Source: Gimesia benthica (GTDB lineage Bacteria > Planctomycetota > Planctomycetia > Planctomycetales > Planctomycetaceae). Taken from it: a DNA stretch of 64,000 nucleotides. The first letter of the stretch is position 1. Every line of letters begins with the position of its first letter. The stretch lies in assembly GCF_009720525.1 (NCBI RefSeq), contig NZ_CP043930.1, positions 4,806,501 to 4,870,500 of the forward strand, read 5' to 3'. The notes below the pieces were generated by a model. That model was not told where the DNA came from. It ran no database searches and saw nothing but the letters and a program-made list of their open reading frames with translations. The position numbers and the translations under genes were made by a program. Below, piece by piece: positions 56,041 through 63,769 of the stretch.

Positions 56041-57183
56041 TCAGTTTTGTGCTTTACTCGGATCGACGTAGAGTTTCAGATGAATCGTCTGGCCCTTCTG
56101 AGCTGCAGAACCTGGTACAGGAACCTGCTGATAAACCTGGTAGATCAGTTTGGGTTGTCCTGCAGGATCGCCTCGGTGAAACTGAGGTTTCAGGCCCATA
56201 TCTTCCAGTACTTTTCTGGCGGATTTAAAGTCATGTCCGACCATATTCGGTACTTTAAAAGTAGCATGCTGAATAGGAGCGATCTGTTGCTGCGGAGCAG
56301 GTTGTAGCTCCTGACCGCCATCGGCTTGAGCGACCACTTTACCCTGGAGCTGATAGCCTTCCAGGTCCGGGGTAAATGGACTGTTTCCGAATACTGTAGC
56401 GATGATGCCTCTGGCTTTGTTCGCTTCCACTTTTTGGAAACTGTAAACAGTGGACTGATTCCCGCCTGGGTGAATTAACTGCACAGCTCGCGGCAGATAC
56501 GTATTTGGATCCAACAGGACTTTGGCTTCCTGGTAATTTGCCGCATCTGCCCGCCGACGTGGTTTGACGGCGATGACAATTTGTTGTGGTGAGTTATCTA
56601 TCAGTTTTAAATAATACCGTTGCTTAGCAGTTTTTGCAGGCATCCCGAACAGGAACGGCAGGGGGCCTTCCATGATATTGGCACCACGACGCTCCAGGGG
56701 GATCGGAAAGACTTCGTACGCTTTTTCATCTTCATCAATTTTGAAGATCCGATGTCCGTCACAGATCCATTTCTCATTTTCGCCAGGTTGTAATATGAAG
56801 GGTTTTCCTGTTTTGGGATTCACTTTACCCGGCTTGGCATTCTTACCAATTTTCATGCCGGTAATATCGATCCGGCCTTTATCTGGTTTCTCGTAATAGA
56901 ATTTTCCCTCGGAGCGTTTTTCGACACAGAAAACATCGTCATACCAGATGCGAACATGTTCGCCTTCCAGTTTATTGATTTTGCCTGATTCCTTTTCCCA
57001 CTTCGCCAGAATGTCTTCTAACGCTTTGGGGAGTTCCTGGACCTGCATTACTGCGTCGGCCGGGTCGGGGCGTGGTTTTCGCTGATCGACCTGCGCTTCA
57101 AGAGACGCGGTCACAAGCAGTGTCAGCATCGCCCAGGAGAATAACGTGAGAGCACTTTGGTGTAAGACAGGTTTTGACTTCAT
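56041..57183 (-). CDS. TIGR03009-like secreted protein with C-terminal PASTA domain
   Basis: 380 residues with a signal peptide (LTLFSWAMLTLLVTASLEAQ). The body (LPKALEDILAKWEKESGKIN, VRIWYDDVFCVEKRSEGKFY, WICDGHRIFKIDEDEKAYEV, MEGPLPFLFGMPAKTAKQRY) matches planctomycete proteins TIGR03009, whose overall fold recalls LolA-like lipoprotein carriers. The last 70 residues form a PASTA domain: VPNMVGHDFKSARKVLEDMG, LKPQFHRGDPA, YQQVPVPGSAAQKGQTIHLK. PASTA domains usually bind peptidoglycan or beta-lactams in Ser/Thr kinases and penicillin-binding proteins; here one is attached to a soluble envelope protein. It shares the terminator with smpB. Confidence 0.8.
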   Translation of the reverse strand: MKSKPVLHQSALTLFSWAMLTLLVTASLEAQVDQRKPRPDPADAVMQVQELPKALEDILAKWEKESGKINKLEGEHVRIWYDDVFCVEKRSEGKFYYEKPDKGRIDITGMKIGKNAKPGKVNPKTGKPFILQPGENEKWICDGHRIFKIDEDEKAYEVFPIPLERRGANIMEGPLPFLFGMPAKTAKQRYYLKLIDNSPQQIVIAVKPRRRADAANYQEAKVLLDPNTYLPRAVQLIHPGGNQSTVYSFQKVEANKARGIIATVFGNSPFTPDLEGYQLQGKVVAQADGGQELQPAPQQQIAPIQHATFKVPNMVGHDFKSARKVLEDMGLKPQFHRGDPAGQPKLIYQVYQQVPVPGSAAQKGQTIHLKLYVDPSKAQN

Positions 57184-57370
57184 TTGATATCCAAATCCTT
57201 CCCTGAATTGCAGGTCTGGCTTGAGGCCCGATGAGATTTCGCAATCCGTACTTGTGTAGTAGACAGGTTCATCTGAAAGGTGGGGATGGTTTTAATTGTT
57301 GGGTTTCTGAAATGGTGTGGGATTTTATCAGGATAGAGAGATCCTGACCACGTGTGTTTGTGGAACAAAT

Positions 57371-57892
57371 TTACCAGGGGGCTTCCATAAGTTGAACAAT
57401 CTGATTGGCCAGCTCATCGGTGACTCTCTGGGTCGCTGTCGCCAGGGATTGCCCGACTTCCGGTGCAAACGAAGCCTGGGAAACCAGGTTGACGACATCG
57501 GCTGTAATGGGAACCTGCTGTTGTGACAGGATTTGGCCACTTCGCATATCTTCCCAGGTGACATCCACGACAAACTCCAGATTCAGATTACGAGGATCGT
57601 CATTTTGAGTGGTTCCCAATACTGATTTATTGATTTTCCTGATGGTCCCGGTAAGCCGGGTATCTGCTTCCACGCCTTTGGCCAGTCGGAAGGGAGTTCG
57701 TGACTGAATCTTACGCTGCACGGCCTCGGTTAACTGGTACTCATATCCACGACGCAGAGTCTGATTTTCAAAAATAGGTACATACACTGTCTGTACATCG
57801 GGCTGATACGAATTGCCGACGGTGTAGCCGCAGCCTGGCAGGTTGACTGACAGCACCAGCAGCACGAACAGGTTGACCACAAAACGTTTCAT
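57371..57892 (-). CDS. lptE: LptE-family LPS-assembly lipoprotein
   Basis: 173 residues. It starts with a lipoprotein signal ending LSVNLPGCGYTVGNS (lipidated Cys, then the GY typical of LptE). The conserved middle is TVYVPIFENQTLRRGYEYQL, TEAVQRKIQSRTPFRLAKG and DTRLTGTIRKINKSVLGTTQ, and the ending is VTDELANQIVQLMEAPW. LptE plugs the LptD outer-membrane translocon that inserts lipopolysaccharide. It lies 45 bases after bamD on the same strand, grouping two outer-membrane assembly functions. Confidence 0.88.
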   Translation of the reverse strand: MKRFVVNLFVLLVLSVNLPGCGYTVGNSYQPDVQTVYVPIFENQTLRRGYEYQLTEAVQRKIQSRTPFRLAKGVEADTRLTGTIRKINKSVLGTTQNDDPRNLNLEFVVDVTWEDMRSGQILSQQQVPITADVVNLVSQASFAPEVGQSLATATQRVTDELANQIVQLMEAPW

Positions 57893-57937
57893 AAACTAAG
57901 TCATACAGGGTGACACAATTCTGCCAGGCAGAGAGGT

Positions 57938-59410
57938 TTACAGTTGGATCCGTGCCGGTTCCGGTTCTCCGTCTGACGGAATTCTTCTAATCGGTTCGTC
58001 CAGTCCATCCAGTCTCAAACGGGCCGGTGGTTCAAGTCCCGTATCCTCAGCGGGTGCCTGCTCAGCAGGTGCTTTGGACGGGGTGGGAACCGCCTTGGGT
58101 TCGTCGCTGCCAAAACCGGGAATGCCCGGAAGTGAGAAGCGAGATGGTTCTGGTTCTTTTTCAGCTGACTTTTTCCCCGGTACCGCGTAATTGGCCCAGA
58201 GATGATTCGTATTATCGCGTCCCAGTTCGGCCAGCAGATCGCGGGCCTGATTGGCAAAGGGAGACGTGGGATAATGTTCGATCAGCAGGTTACAGTACAC
58301 TGCAGCGGACTTGGGTTTGCTGCGACGCATCCAGTATTGAACGGTCTCCCACTCACGCTTCGCTTTTGCGTATTCGATTTTCTGGAGTTCCGTCTTCAGC
58401 CGTTGTTTGTCGGCGTTGGGGAACATCCGCAGTGTAGTCTCTTTCAGGTTTCCAGCATCGTCGAGCACGGTGGCATCGTAGCGGGGCCCCTGATAAGACA
58501 TCAGTTTCACGTGCGTTCCCAACATGAAGGCATCCTTCAGGTGGGGGCTTTTTGGATATTCTTCACGCAACAGGCCGAATGTCCGGTCTGCATCCATGTA
58601 ACGCCCCTTCTGCAGGTAGTGACTGGCAGTCAGCATGAGAGCGTCATCGGCCAGAGGACCGGTAGGGTCATGCAGCCAGATAGACTTGAGGGCTTCGAGA
58701 GCACGGTTTTCGGTATCAAACACAGGGCGACTGCGGTCAAACAGGTTTGGCACCAATGCCCAACGGCTACTGCGTTTCTTACCATCATCGGGCAGTTCGG
58801 GGGAGTCCGACCCCGGTTCCTCCAGGTTAACCTGCTGGACTTCACTGCCGGAAATGATCGAGGGATCCTGCAACCAGTGGCGTGCGATGGTAAACATCCG
58901 CTTGGTCGTCTGGTCTAGGTGGCGTGTAGAGGGGAAATCCACCAGCAACTGATCGTAGCTGTCCTGTGCCCAGGAATAGCGCTTCCGGGCAAACTGACAC
59001 TCGGCGATCATGAACTGAGCGTCTTCTCGAATGGGATCGTTTTTGAATTTCTTGACGATTGCCTTGAATTCTTTTTCAGCCTCTTTGTAATTCTTGGCGT
59101 CAAACAATTCCTGGGCTTTTTTGTATTCAGTTGCACCAACACCAGGTTTGATGAAGTTGGAGTCCCGTTCTTTTTTCCACATCGCTGTCTGCAGTACGCG
59201 CTGCATGGGGCCGCGTACGTTGTCGATTGTGGGATCGTCGGTCACGCTTTTCTTAGACCAGGGTGGTTTCCATGCGGATAATCCGGTCGAACGGTCGCTG
59301 AACATGGCGCAGCCCGTGGCACTGACACAGACGCTGAGAATCAGAGCCTGAACTACAGTGCGGAATACGCGTGAAGTTTTATTAAGTCGATCATAAGTGG
59401 ACATGGTCAT
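57938..59410 (-). CDS. bamD: BamD-like outer-membrane assembly lipoprotein with extended C-terminus
   Basis: 490 residues, about twice a typical BamD. The lipobox is LSVCVSATGCAMFSD. TPR-type repeats follow, as in BamD/YfiO: YKKAQELFDAKNYKEAEKEF, DPIREDAQFMIAECQFARKR, LVDFPSTRHLDQTTKRMFTI, then again YLQKGRYMDADRTFGLLREE and AAVYCNLLIEHYPTSPFANQ. The last 90 residues are Pro/Glu/Ala-rich and disordered, probably periplasmic linker. BamD supports BamA-mediated outer-membrane protein insertion. The gene starts 31 bases after recO in a shared operon. Confidence 0.85.
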   Translation of the reverse strand: MTMSTYDRLNKTSRVFRTVVQALILSVCVSATGCAMFSDRSTGLSAWKPPWSKKSVTDDPTIDNVRGPMQRVLQTAMWKKERDSNFIKPGVGATEYKKAQELFDAKNYKEAEKEFKAIVKKFKNDPIREDAQFMIAECQFARKRYSWAQDSYDQLLVDFPSTRHLDQTTKRMFTIARHWLQDPSIISGSEVQQVNLEEPGSDSPELPDDGKKRSSRWALVPNLFDRSRPVFDTENRALEALKSIWLHDPTGPLADDALMLTASHYLQKGRYMDADRTFGLLREEYPKSPHLKDAFMLGTHVKLMSYQGPRYDATVLDDAGNLKETTLRMFPNADKQRLKTELQKIEYAKAKREWETVQYWMRRSKPKSAAVYCNLLIEHYPTSPFANQARDLLAELGRDNTNHLWANYAVPGKKSAEKEPEPSRFSLPGIPGFGSDEPKAVPTPSKAPAEQAPAEDTGLEPPARLRLDGLDEPIRRIPSDGEPEPARIQL

Positions 59411-59441
59411 CCGTGACTTCCACCTGAGGAAAATGAATTGA

Positions 59442-60188
59442 TTACAGTTTGAGGTAGGACGCCATTTTGGGGCGACGCCCCAGGATATGGGACATGGTAG
59501 TTGACAGCAGGTGTCGAATCTCGCGTTGTTGTTGAAGGGACAGGTTCAGTCGCTGGGACAGTACCGTTTTTTCAGTTGACAGTTTCTGCAGTACCGAGAT
59601 GGTTCCCCGCGAGACACGCACATTTCCGTGTCTCTGCTGTTCACAATCCCGGCAATACACTCCGCCATTATGGGCATCGTAGAGATACGCTTCAGCAGGC
59701 CCCAGTTCGCCGTTACAGCCGGCACAGTATTCGAACTGAGGAAGCTGACCGATCTCCTCTAATATGGTTAATTCAAATTTAATCAAAGGTTTCTGGAAAT
59801 CGTCGTGTTCCTGCAGGTGCTGTATTGTTTCGCGGACTGCGTCGTACAACTCAGGGTGAGGATCGTACTCCTCAGTCAGAGCATCCAGCAGTTCTGCGAT
59901 GTAATACCCCACATACAGGTGAGACAGGTTTCCAGGATAAGGTCGAAAACGATTCACGAGCTGGGCTTCGGTGAGAATATCGAGCCCGCCGGAAGATTTT
60001 CGGATGAAGACTATCCGACATGTGGCAAGTAAGTCAATAGCAGCCTCAAATGAGCTTTTCAGCCGCTTGGCACCTTTCGCCAGACACGCAGTTTTCCCAA
60101 AGTCCCGCGTAAACCAGGTAACTACTTTGCTCGACTCGCTGAAGTCGGCCAGTCGAATGATGATACCTTCCGTTTTTTCGTTTGACAT
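59442..60188 (-). CDS. recO: DNA repair protein RecO
   Basis: 248 residues. N-terminal OB fold: TEGIIIRLADFSESSKVVTW, GKTACLAKGAKRLKSSFEAA. A central helical region (LYVGYYIAELLDALTEEYDP) is followed by the RecO zinc-finger (FEYCAGCNGELGPAEAYLYD with CxxC, then GGVYCRDCEQQ with CxxC). It loads RecA together with RecR and RecF in recombinational repair. It is the first gene of the leftward unit recO-bamD-lptE. Confidence 0.95.
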   Translation of the reverse strand: MSNEKTEGIIIRLADFSESSKVVTWFTRDFGKTACLAKGAKRLKSSFEAAIDLLATCRIVFIRKSSGGLDILTEAQLVNRFRPYPGNLSHLYVGYYIAELLDALTEEYDPHPELYDAVRETIQHLQEHDDFQKPLIKFELTILEEIGQLPQFEYCAGCNGELGPAEAYLYDAHNGGVYCRDCEQQRHGNVRVSRGTISVLQKLSTEKTVLSQRLNLSLQQQREIRHLLSTTMSHILGRRPKMASYLKL

Positions 60189-60371
60189 AAAGCTGTAACT
60201 GCCGGGCGCTTTGAATTGGGATCGGAGGGCTGGTCAGAGGAGGTCTACCGCCTGGGGAAAGTGAAACTGTGATTCCTGAGCCAGGATTCATTCTGGGGTA
60301 ATTTTAGAATGTCAGCATCGATTGTGGAAAGTGGAACTGACGGGAAATTCAGTTCTCAGAGGGGAATTAAA

Positions 60372-60399
60372 AAAGCCTGCGAAATACTTCGCAGGCTTT
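60372..60399 (-). terminator. Intrinsic terminator for the small aromatic-rich secreted protein gene
   Basis: AAAGCCTGCGAA (60372-60383) and TTCGCAGGCTTT (60388-60399) form a perfect 12-base stem with a 4-base loop. On the minus strand the stem is followed by six T. It terminates the gene at 60448-60753; 60189-60371 otherwise holds only the recO upstream region. Confidence 0.88.
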
Positions 60400-60447
60400 G
60401 GTGTTCAGATCACGGGGCGTGCTGTAGAGAGTCACGCAGGGAGTCTT

Positions 60448-60753
60448 TTAAAAGACGTCCAGATAGAAGTGATTGCCTTTATGGTAAGGACGTTCACTGG
60501 GGTAGAAGTTGTGCCAGTCTTTGTTGTAAACCGGGATTCTCATATTTTCCGGATAGCGGTAATAGAGATTGTCATAGCTCCCCTGAGGTCGCTGGAAGTT
60601 CTGGGGATAATAGACATAGGGGTAATAGTAGAATCGTTTCCAGTCGGTTGGTTGTCCGCGTCCGGCTGCCTGTGCATCAGCAGGGGAAAAAGACGTGGCC
60701 AACCCAACCACAAACAGGAACAACCCTGCGAGCATGAGACGCCGCACCATCAT
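60448..60753 (-). CDS. Small aromatic-rich secreted protein of unknown function
   Basis: 101 residues from ATG 60753, with AAGGAG seven bases upstream; a longer frame starts at 60798. Signal peptide: MVRRLMLAGLFLFVVGLATS with cleavage near AQA. The mature peptide of about 65 residues is extremely rich in Tyr, Phe, Trp, Pro and His (DWKRFYYYPYVYYPQNFQRP, NLYYRYPENMRIPVYNKDWH), with no Cys. I do not recognise a family; it has the look of a structural or binding envelope peptide. It is monocistronic with its own terminator. Confidence 0.78.
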   Translation of the reverse strand: MMVRRLMLAGLFLFVVGLATSFSPADAQAAGRGQPTDWKRFYYYPYVYYPQNFQRPQGSYDNLYYRYPENMRIPVYNKDWHNFYPSERPYHKGNHFYLDVF

Positions 60754-60963
60754 AGTTCTCTCCTTGCCGGTCGGTAGAATAAAGCGAACAGTCCACACAG
60801 GGCTGCCCGTAAATTTCAGCAGTCGGACTCCAGTGTCGGTACCGGGTTCCAGTTAATTCATCGGCCAGACCGGACGCATTACGACAGGAAACTTCGGCAT
60901 AAACCGATTAATCGTCGTAATTGAAACTGTACGGGCGTAATCAACTGCGGCAGAGAACCTGAC

Positions 60964-61740
60964 TCAGGCCAGCTTCGCAGTAGAAATTCCTTCCATGATC
61001 CAGTAATCGAGGGCCCGCAGGAGTTCGCGTCCCTGGTTTTGTACTGAATGCTGAGACGGATGTGGGAGTTGCACGTCCGCGCCTCTGGTTTTCCAGAGTC
61101 GCATCAGTCGCTGTGTGGACAGCGGCTGCTGAGTGTGGTGCGGATCCAGAAGAATCCGTTTCCCTGCGAGATTACCGGTTTCTTGATACTGGAAATCATG
61201 CTTGCTGAAATGTCCCTCCAGAAGAGCGGCTCCCGCAAACAGGTTCTCTGACTGCAGCAGCAGGCGGGTGGCAATTGAACAACCGGTGCCCTTCCCTGCC
61301 AGATAAATCCGGTCGGGATGGATGTGGAATACCTTTTTCAATTCTTCTACCGTCTGTTCTACCTGACTGAGAAACAACTCGATAAACAGCTGGCTGTCGG
61401 GCCAGCGATAGCCATTCTGTGGTGCTTTGGGATCGATGGCTGGAGCCCGGAAAGAAAGTCCCAGATAATTCCGGGTACTGATTTCAGGCATTACCGTATG
61501 CAGGTCGTGTTCAGAGCCACAATCAGGATGCAACCAGATCACGAGCGGATAAGCGTAACCGGCCTGGTAATGTTCCGGGCGGAACAGAGAAATATGCTTC
61601 AGGGGCAGATTCAGAGTGGTGTCTGTCTCCGAGGTCGGTTCCGAGTTGCTGCCTGAAGAATTGAGACGGTCTATCCCTCTGCTCTCTGTCTGTAAAACAT
61701 GTTCAATCCATTTAAGACGTTGAGAATAATCCATTTTCAT
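60964..61740 (-). CDS. Alpha/beta-hydrolase-fold protein lacking the nucleophile serine
   Basis: 258 residues with the architecture of PHB-depolymerase/phospholipase-carboxylesterase-like hydrolases: AYPLVIWLHPDCGSEHDLHT (oxyanion strand), GLSFRAP, the helix LFLSQVEQTVEELKKVFHIH, then HPDRIYLAGKGTGCSIATRL. This last is the nucleophile elbow, normally GxSxG, but here G149-K-G-T-G153, so Gly151 stands where Ser is expected. FAGAALLEGHF and a C-terminal HSVQNQGRELLRALDYWIME follow. Either it is a non-catalytic hydrolase-fold protein or it uses another residue. No signal peptide is seen. GxGxG is encoded by GGC AAG GGT-type codons with no sign of a frame error. Confidence 0.75.
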   Translation of the reverse strand: MKMDYSQRLKWIEHVLQTESRGIDRLNSSGSNSEPTSETDTTLNLPLKHISLFRPEHYQAGYAYPLVIWLHPDCGSEHDLHTVMPEISTRNYLGLSFRAPAIDPKAPQNGYRWPDSQLFIELFLSQVEQTVEELKKVFHIHPDRIYLAGKGTGCSIATRLLLQSENLFAGAALLEGHFSKHDFQYQETGNLAGKRILLDPHHTQQPLSTQRLMRLWKTRGADVQLPHPSQHSVQNQGRELLRALDYWIMEGISTAKLA

Positions 61741-61796
61741 TTTGCTTTCAGTGAGTTAATCAGGGGGTAGTCTTAAATGTGGGGTTGTCTGGTAGG

Positions 61797-62534
61797 CTAT
61801 TCCTGAGCCAGTTCGATCTCAGGTTTTTTCGTGGGATCAGGTGGGGACGTTGATCCGAGCACAGGCAGGTCAACGGCGGAGGCGACTTCGCTCATGGGGA
61901 AGTATTTCCCCGGGCAGGCGGTCGCTTTCACATCGCGGTGTCCCTGTACGTTCTGGCTGGAGATATTGTATTCCGCTTTGAGTACTCCCACGAGCTTCTT
62001 CACAGCAGCCATTTGTGCGTCTGTGGGAGGTTCATTTTCAAAATTTCCAACCAGACAGATCCCGATCCCTTTCTGGTTGTAGGCATTATTTCCCGCATGG
62101 GCTCCATGCATCTGCTCACGCCAGCGGAAGGTGGATTCGATCTCTCCGTCAGGCATACCATTGCCATTGCCAATCACGAAGTGATAACCGATTCCCAGCC
62201 AGGAATTACCGGATTTATCCTTTTTCTTGCTGTGCAGTTCGTGAATGCTTTCGACACTGCCTGAAGACGACGCAGTGTGGTGAATCACAATATATTCCCA
62301 GTCACGCACCTCTGATTCAGGTTTCCAGGGGTTGGACGGTTCGATTGCAATCGTCGGAGGCGTGGTGAACAGGGGCCCGGTAGGAGCTGGCTTTGCTGCT
62401 TGAGCCGGGTATTGAGGGGCTGGCATGGGAGCAGGGGAATTAATAGTTACAGGAGGCAGGGAGTTCCGTTGCGTACATCCCGCGATTTCAAAGGCTGGCA
62501 ACATTGCAACACAACACATGATGATGCCCTTCAT
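61797..62534 (-). CDS. N-acetylmuramoyl-L-alanine amidase (Amidase_2/PGRP) lipoprotein
   Basis: 245 residues with a lipobox ([15 protein letters not shown]), a Pro-rich linker, then an Amidase_2 domain. [20 protein letters not shown] carries the first zinc His pair region, [20 protein letters not shown] and [20 protein letters not shown] follow, and [19 protein letters not shown] supplies the second His and the Cys of the zinc site. It cleaves the amide between N-acetylmuramic acid and L-Ala in peptidoglycan. The gene supports the presence of peptidoglycan in this planctomycete. It is monocistronic by spacing. Confidence 0.88.
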   Translation of the reverse strand: MKGIIMCCVAMLPAFEIAGCTQRNSLPPVTINSPAPMPAPQYPAQAAKPAPTGPLFTTPPTIAIEPSNPWKPESEVRDWEYIVIHHTASSSGSVESIHELHSKKKDKSGNSWLGIGYHFVIGNGNGMPDGEIESTFRWREQMHGAHAGNNAYNQKGIGICLVGNFENEPPTDAQMAAVKKLVGVLKAEYNISSQNVQGHRDVKATACPGKYFPMSEVASAVDLPVLGSTSPPDPTKKPEIELAQE

Positions 62535-62585
62535 ATTGCTGCCCTCCCTGACAGCCCCGCTGCTGATTATTTTCTTGAAAATAAG

Positions 62586-62792
62586 CTAAAGAATATTCCG
62601 TGTGTAATTTTTATAAGTCGGGACTGTAATTCCGAGCCGTTTTTGTGTCAATGCGGGGCACGCGGGTGCTTTGAGGCGGCGACCTGTCAGGCGACAATAC
62701 ATCCTGATTTGTTGATTTGTATCTGCCTGCGGAGCCGGTATTCCCTTGATTTTGAGCAGTAATTCTTTTGCTAGACTATCTAAATTGTCCAT
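62586..62792 (-). CDS. Possible small protein gene in a 353-base gap
   Basis: The gap 62535-62887 is otherwise empty. A 68-codon frame starts with MDNLDSLAKELLLKIKGIP, an amphipathic helix, followed by a basic Cys-containing part (CRLTGRRLKAPACPALTQK). TGAAAAG before the ATG is a weak ribosome binding site, and the codon use is not strongly coding-like. I recognise no family. It may be a small protein or an artefact. Confidence 0.2.
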   Translation of the reverse strand: MDNLDSLAKELLLKIKGIPAPQADTNQQIRMYCRLTGRRLKAPACPALTQKRLGITVPTYKNYTRNIL

Positions 62793-62887
62793 TCTTTTCA
62801 ACAGGCGCGATTTTGAAGCAAAAATTGAATTCGCTTGATTTCGTCTCAAGTCCCGGAAATCCGCTCTAGGATCAGCAGTTGCTCCGC

Positions 62888-63769
62888 TTACTCAGTTGTA
62901 AATCCAATGATGAAGGCCGCGGCAGTCCAGTGGCGAAACCACTCGTGCAGATGAGCGACGAGATCTTCCGGATCCAGCAGTTTTGCTTCTACCAGCACGG
63001 CGATCGCTTCTCCGATTCTCACTCCCTCCTGCAATTGTGAAAGCAGTAAGTATTCAGGCTCGGAAATGCTCTCGCGTCGGACAATAAAGTTGCGGCGGGT
63101 GATCGCCAGCCAGGTGGTCTGGGGGGCCGGAATGGCTGGTTCTTCTGCCTTCCGGACACTGGTGATGAATTCGTGCGCAGGATAGTGGAACCGGCACAGT
63201 CGGAAGCAGGGCGCTAACTGCAGTTTCAGTTCAGGCCACTCTTCGGGAGAGAGGGAGTTCAGTTTTTCCGGTGTCAACAGAGGTGTCTGTTCGATGCCCG
63301 GTCCATCAAAGACTTCGCTGTAAAGTCGCTCCAGCGTTGCGACTTCCACGAGGAAATCGGTCCAGTCCGGTTCGTCTGTCTGTTCCCGAGCCGGTCTGTT
63401 TTCTGACAGGAATTCAGGGAACTGGGCGCCCAAATCCCCCAGGGTATAACTGGTTGAGGGGCATGACTGCAGATATTGCATGCAGAAAGCCCCAAACGCG
63501 GTCTCTCCCAGAACAGCGATCAGTGCCGGGTATTCCTCACTCAGGCATTCCAGTAACCGGGCGTAATAGGCGTTGGCATAGATTCCGATTCGTTCCTGAC
63601 TGGTCAATTGACTGGAGCGGGTAATCACAGTTTCGAGTTCATCAGGATTCAGAGGGATCGCAGACTGCGCATCTTCTGAAGCAATTCCGTCCTGGATTTC
63701 TCCCGGCCAGGTAATTACAGCCTGCATCCAGCGCTGAATCTGATCCAGATGGCGAGGTTGCTGACTCAT
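62888..63769 (-). CDS. DUF2063 (HvfC/BufC N-terminal) partner protein of a DUF692 enzyme
   Basis: 293 residues. The N-terminal part has the DUF2063 pattern: LDQIQRWMQAVITWP, ERIGIYANAYYARLLECLSE, EYPALIAVLGETAFGAFCMQ, YLQSCPSTSYTLGDLGAQFP and DFLVEVATLERLYSEVFDGP. The C-terminal half holds strands and a helical end (SQLQEGVRIGEAIAVLVEAK). In bufferin and related operons this protein is the partner that helps the DUF692 enzyme recognise its precursor peptide. Its ATG overlaps the stop of the upstream DUF692 gene by four bases (ATGA), showing translational coupling. The precursor gene would lie beyond the window. Confidence 0.85.
   Translation of the reverse strand: MSQQPRHLDQIQRWMQAVITWPGEIQDGIASEDAQSAIPLNPDELETVITRSSQLTSQERIGIYANAYYARLLECLSEEYPALIAVLGETAFGAFCMQYLQSCPSTSYTLGDLGAQFPEFLSENRPAREQTDEPDWTDFLVEVATLERLYSEVFDGPGIEQTPLLTPEKLNSLSPEEWPELKLQLAPCFRLCRFHYPAHEFITSVRKAEEPAIPAPQTTWLAITRRNFIVRRESISEPEYLLLSQLQEGVRIGEAIAVLVEAKLLDPEDLVAHLHEWFRHWTAAAFIIGFTTE

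Noticed and set aside
58202-58918. 238-codon open frame antisense to bamD
   Set aside because: The TPR repeats on the minus strand are convincing; the + frame lacks features and a ribosome binding site.
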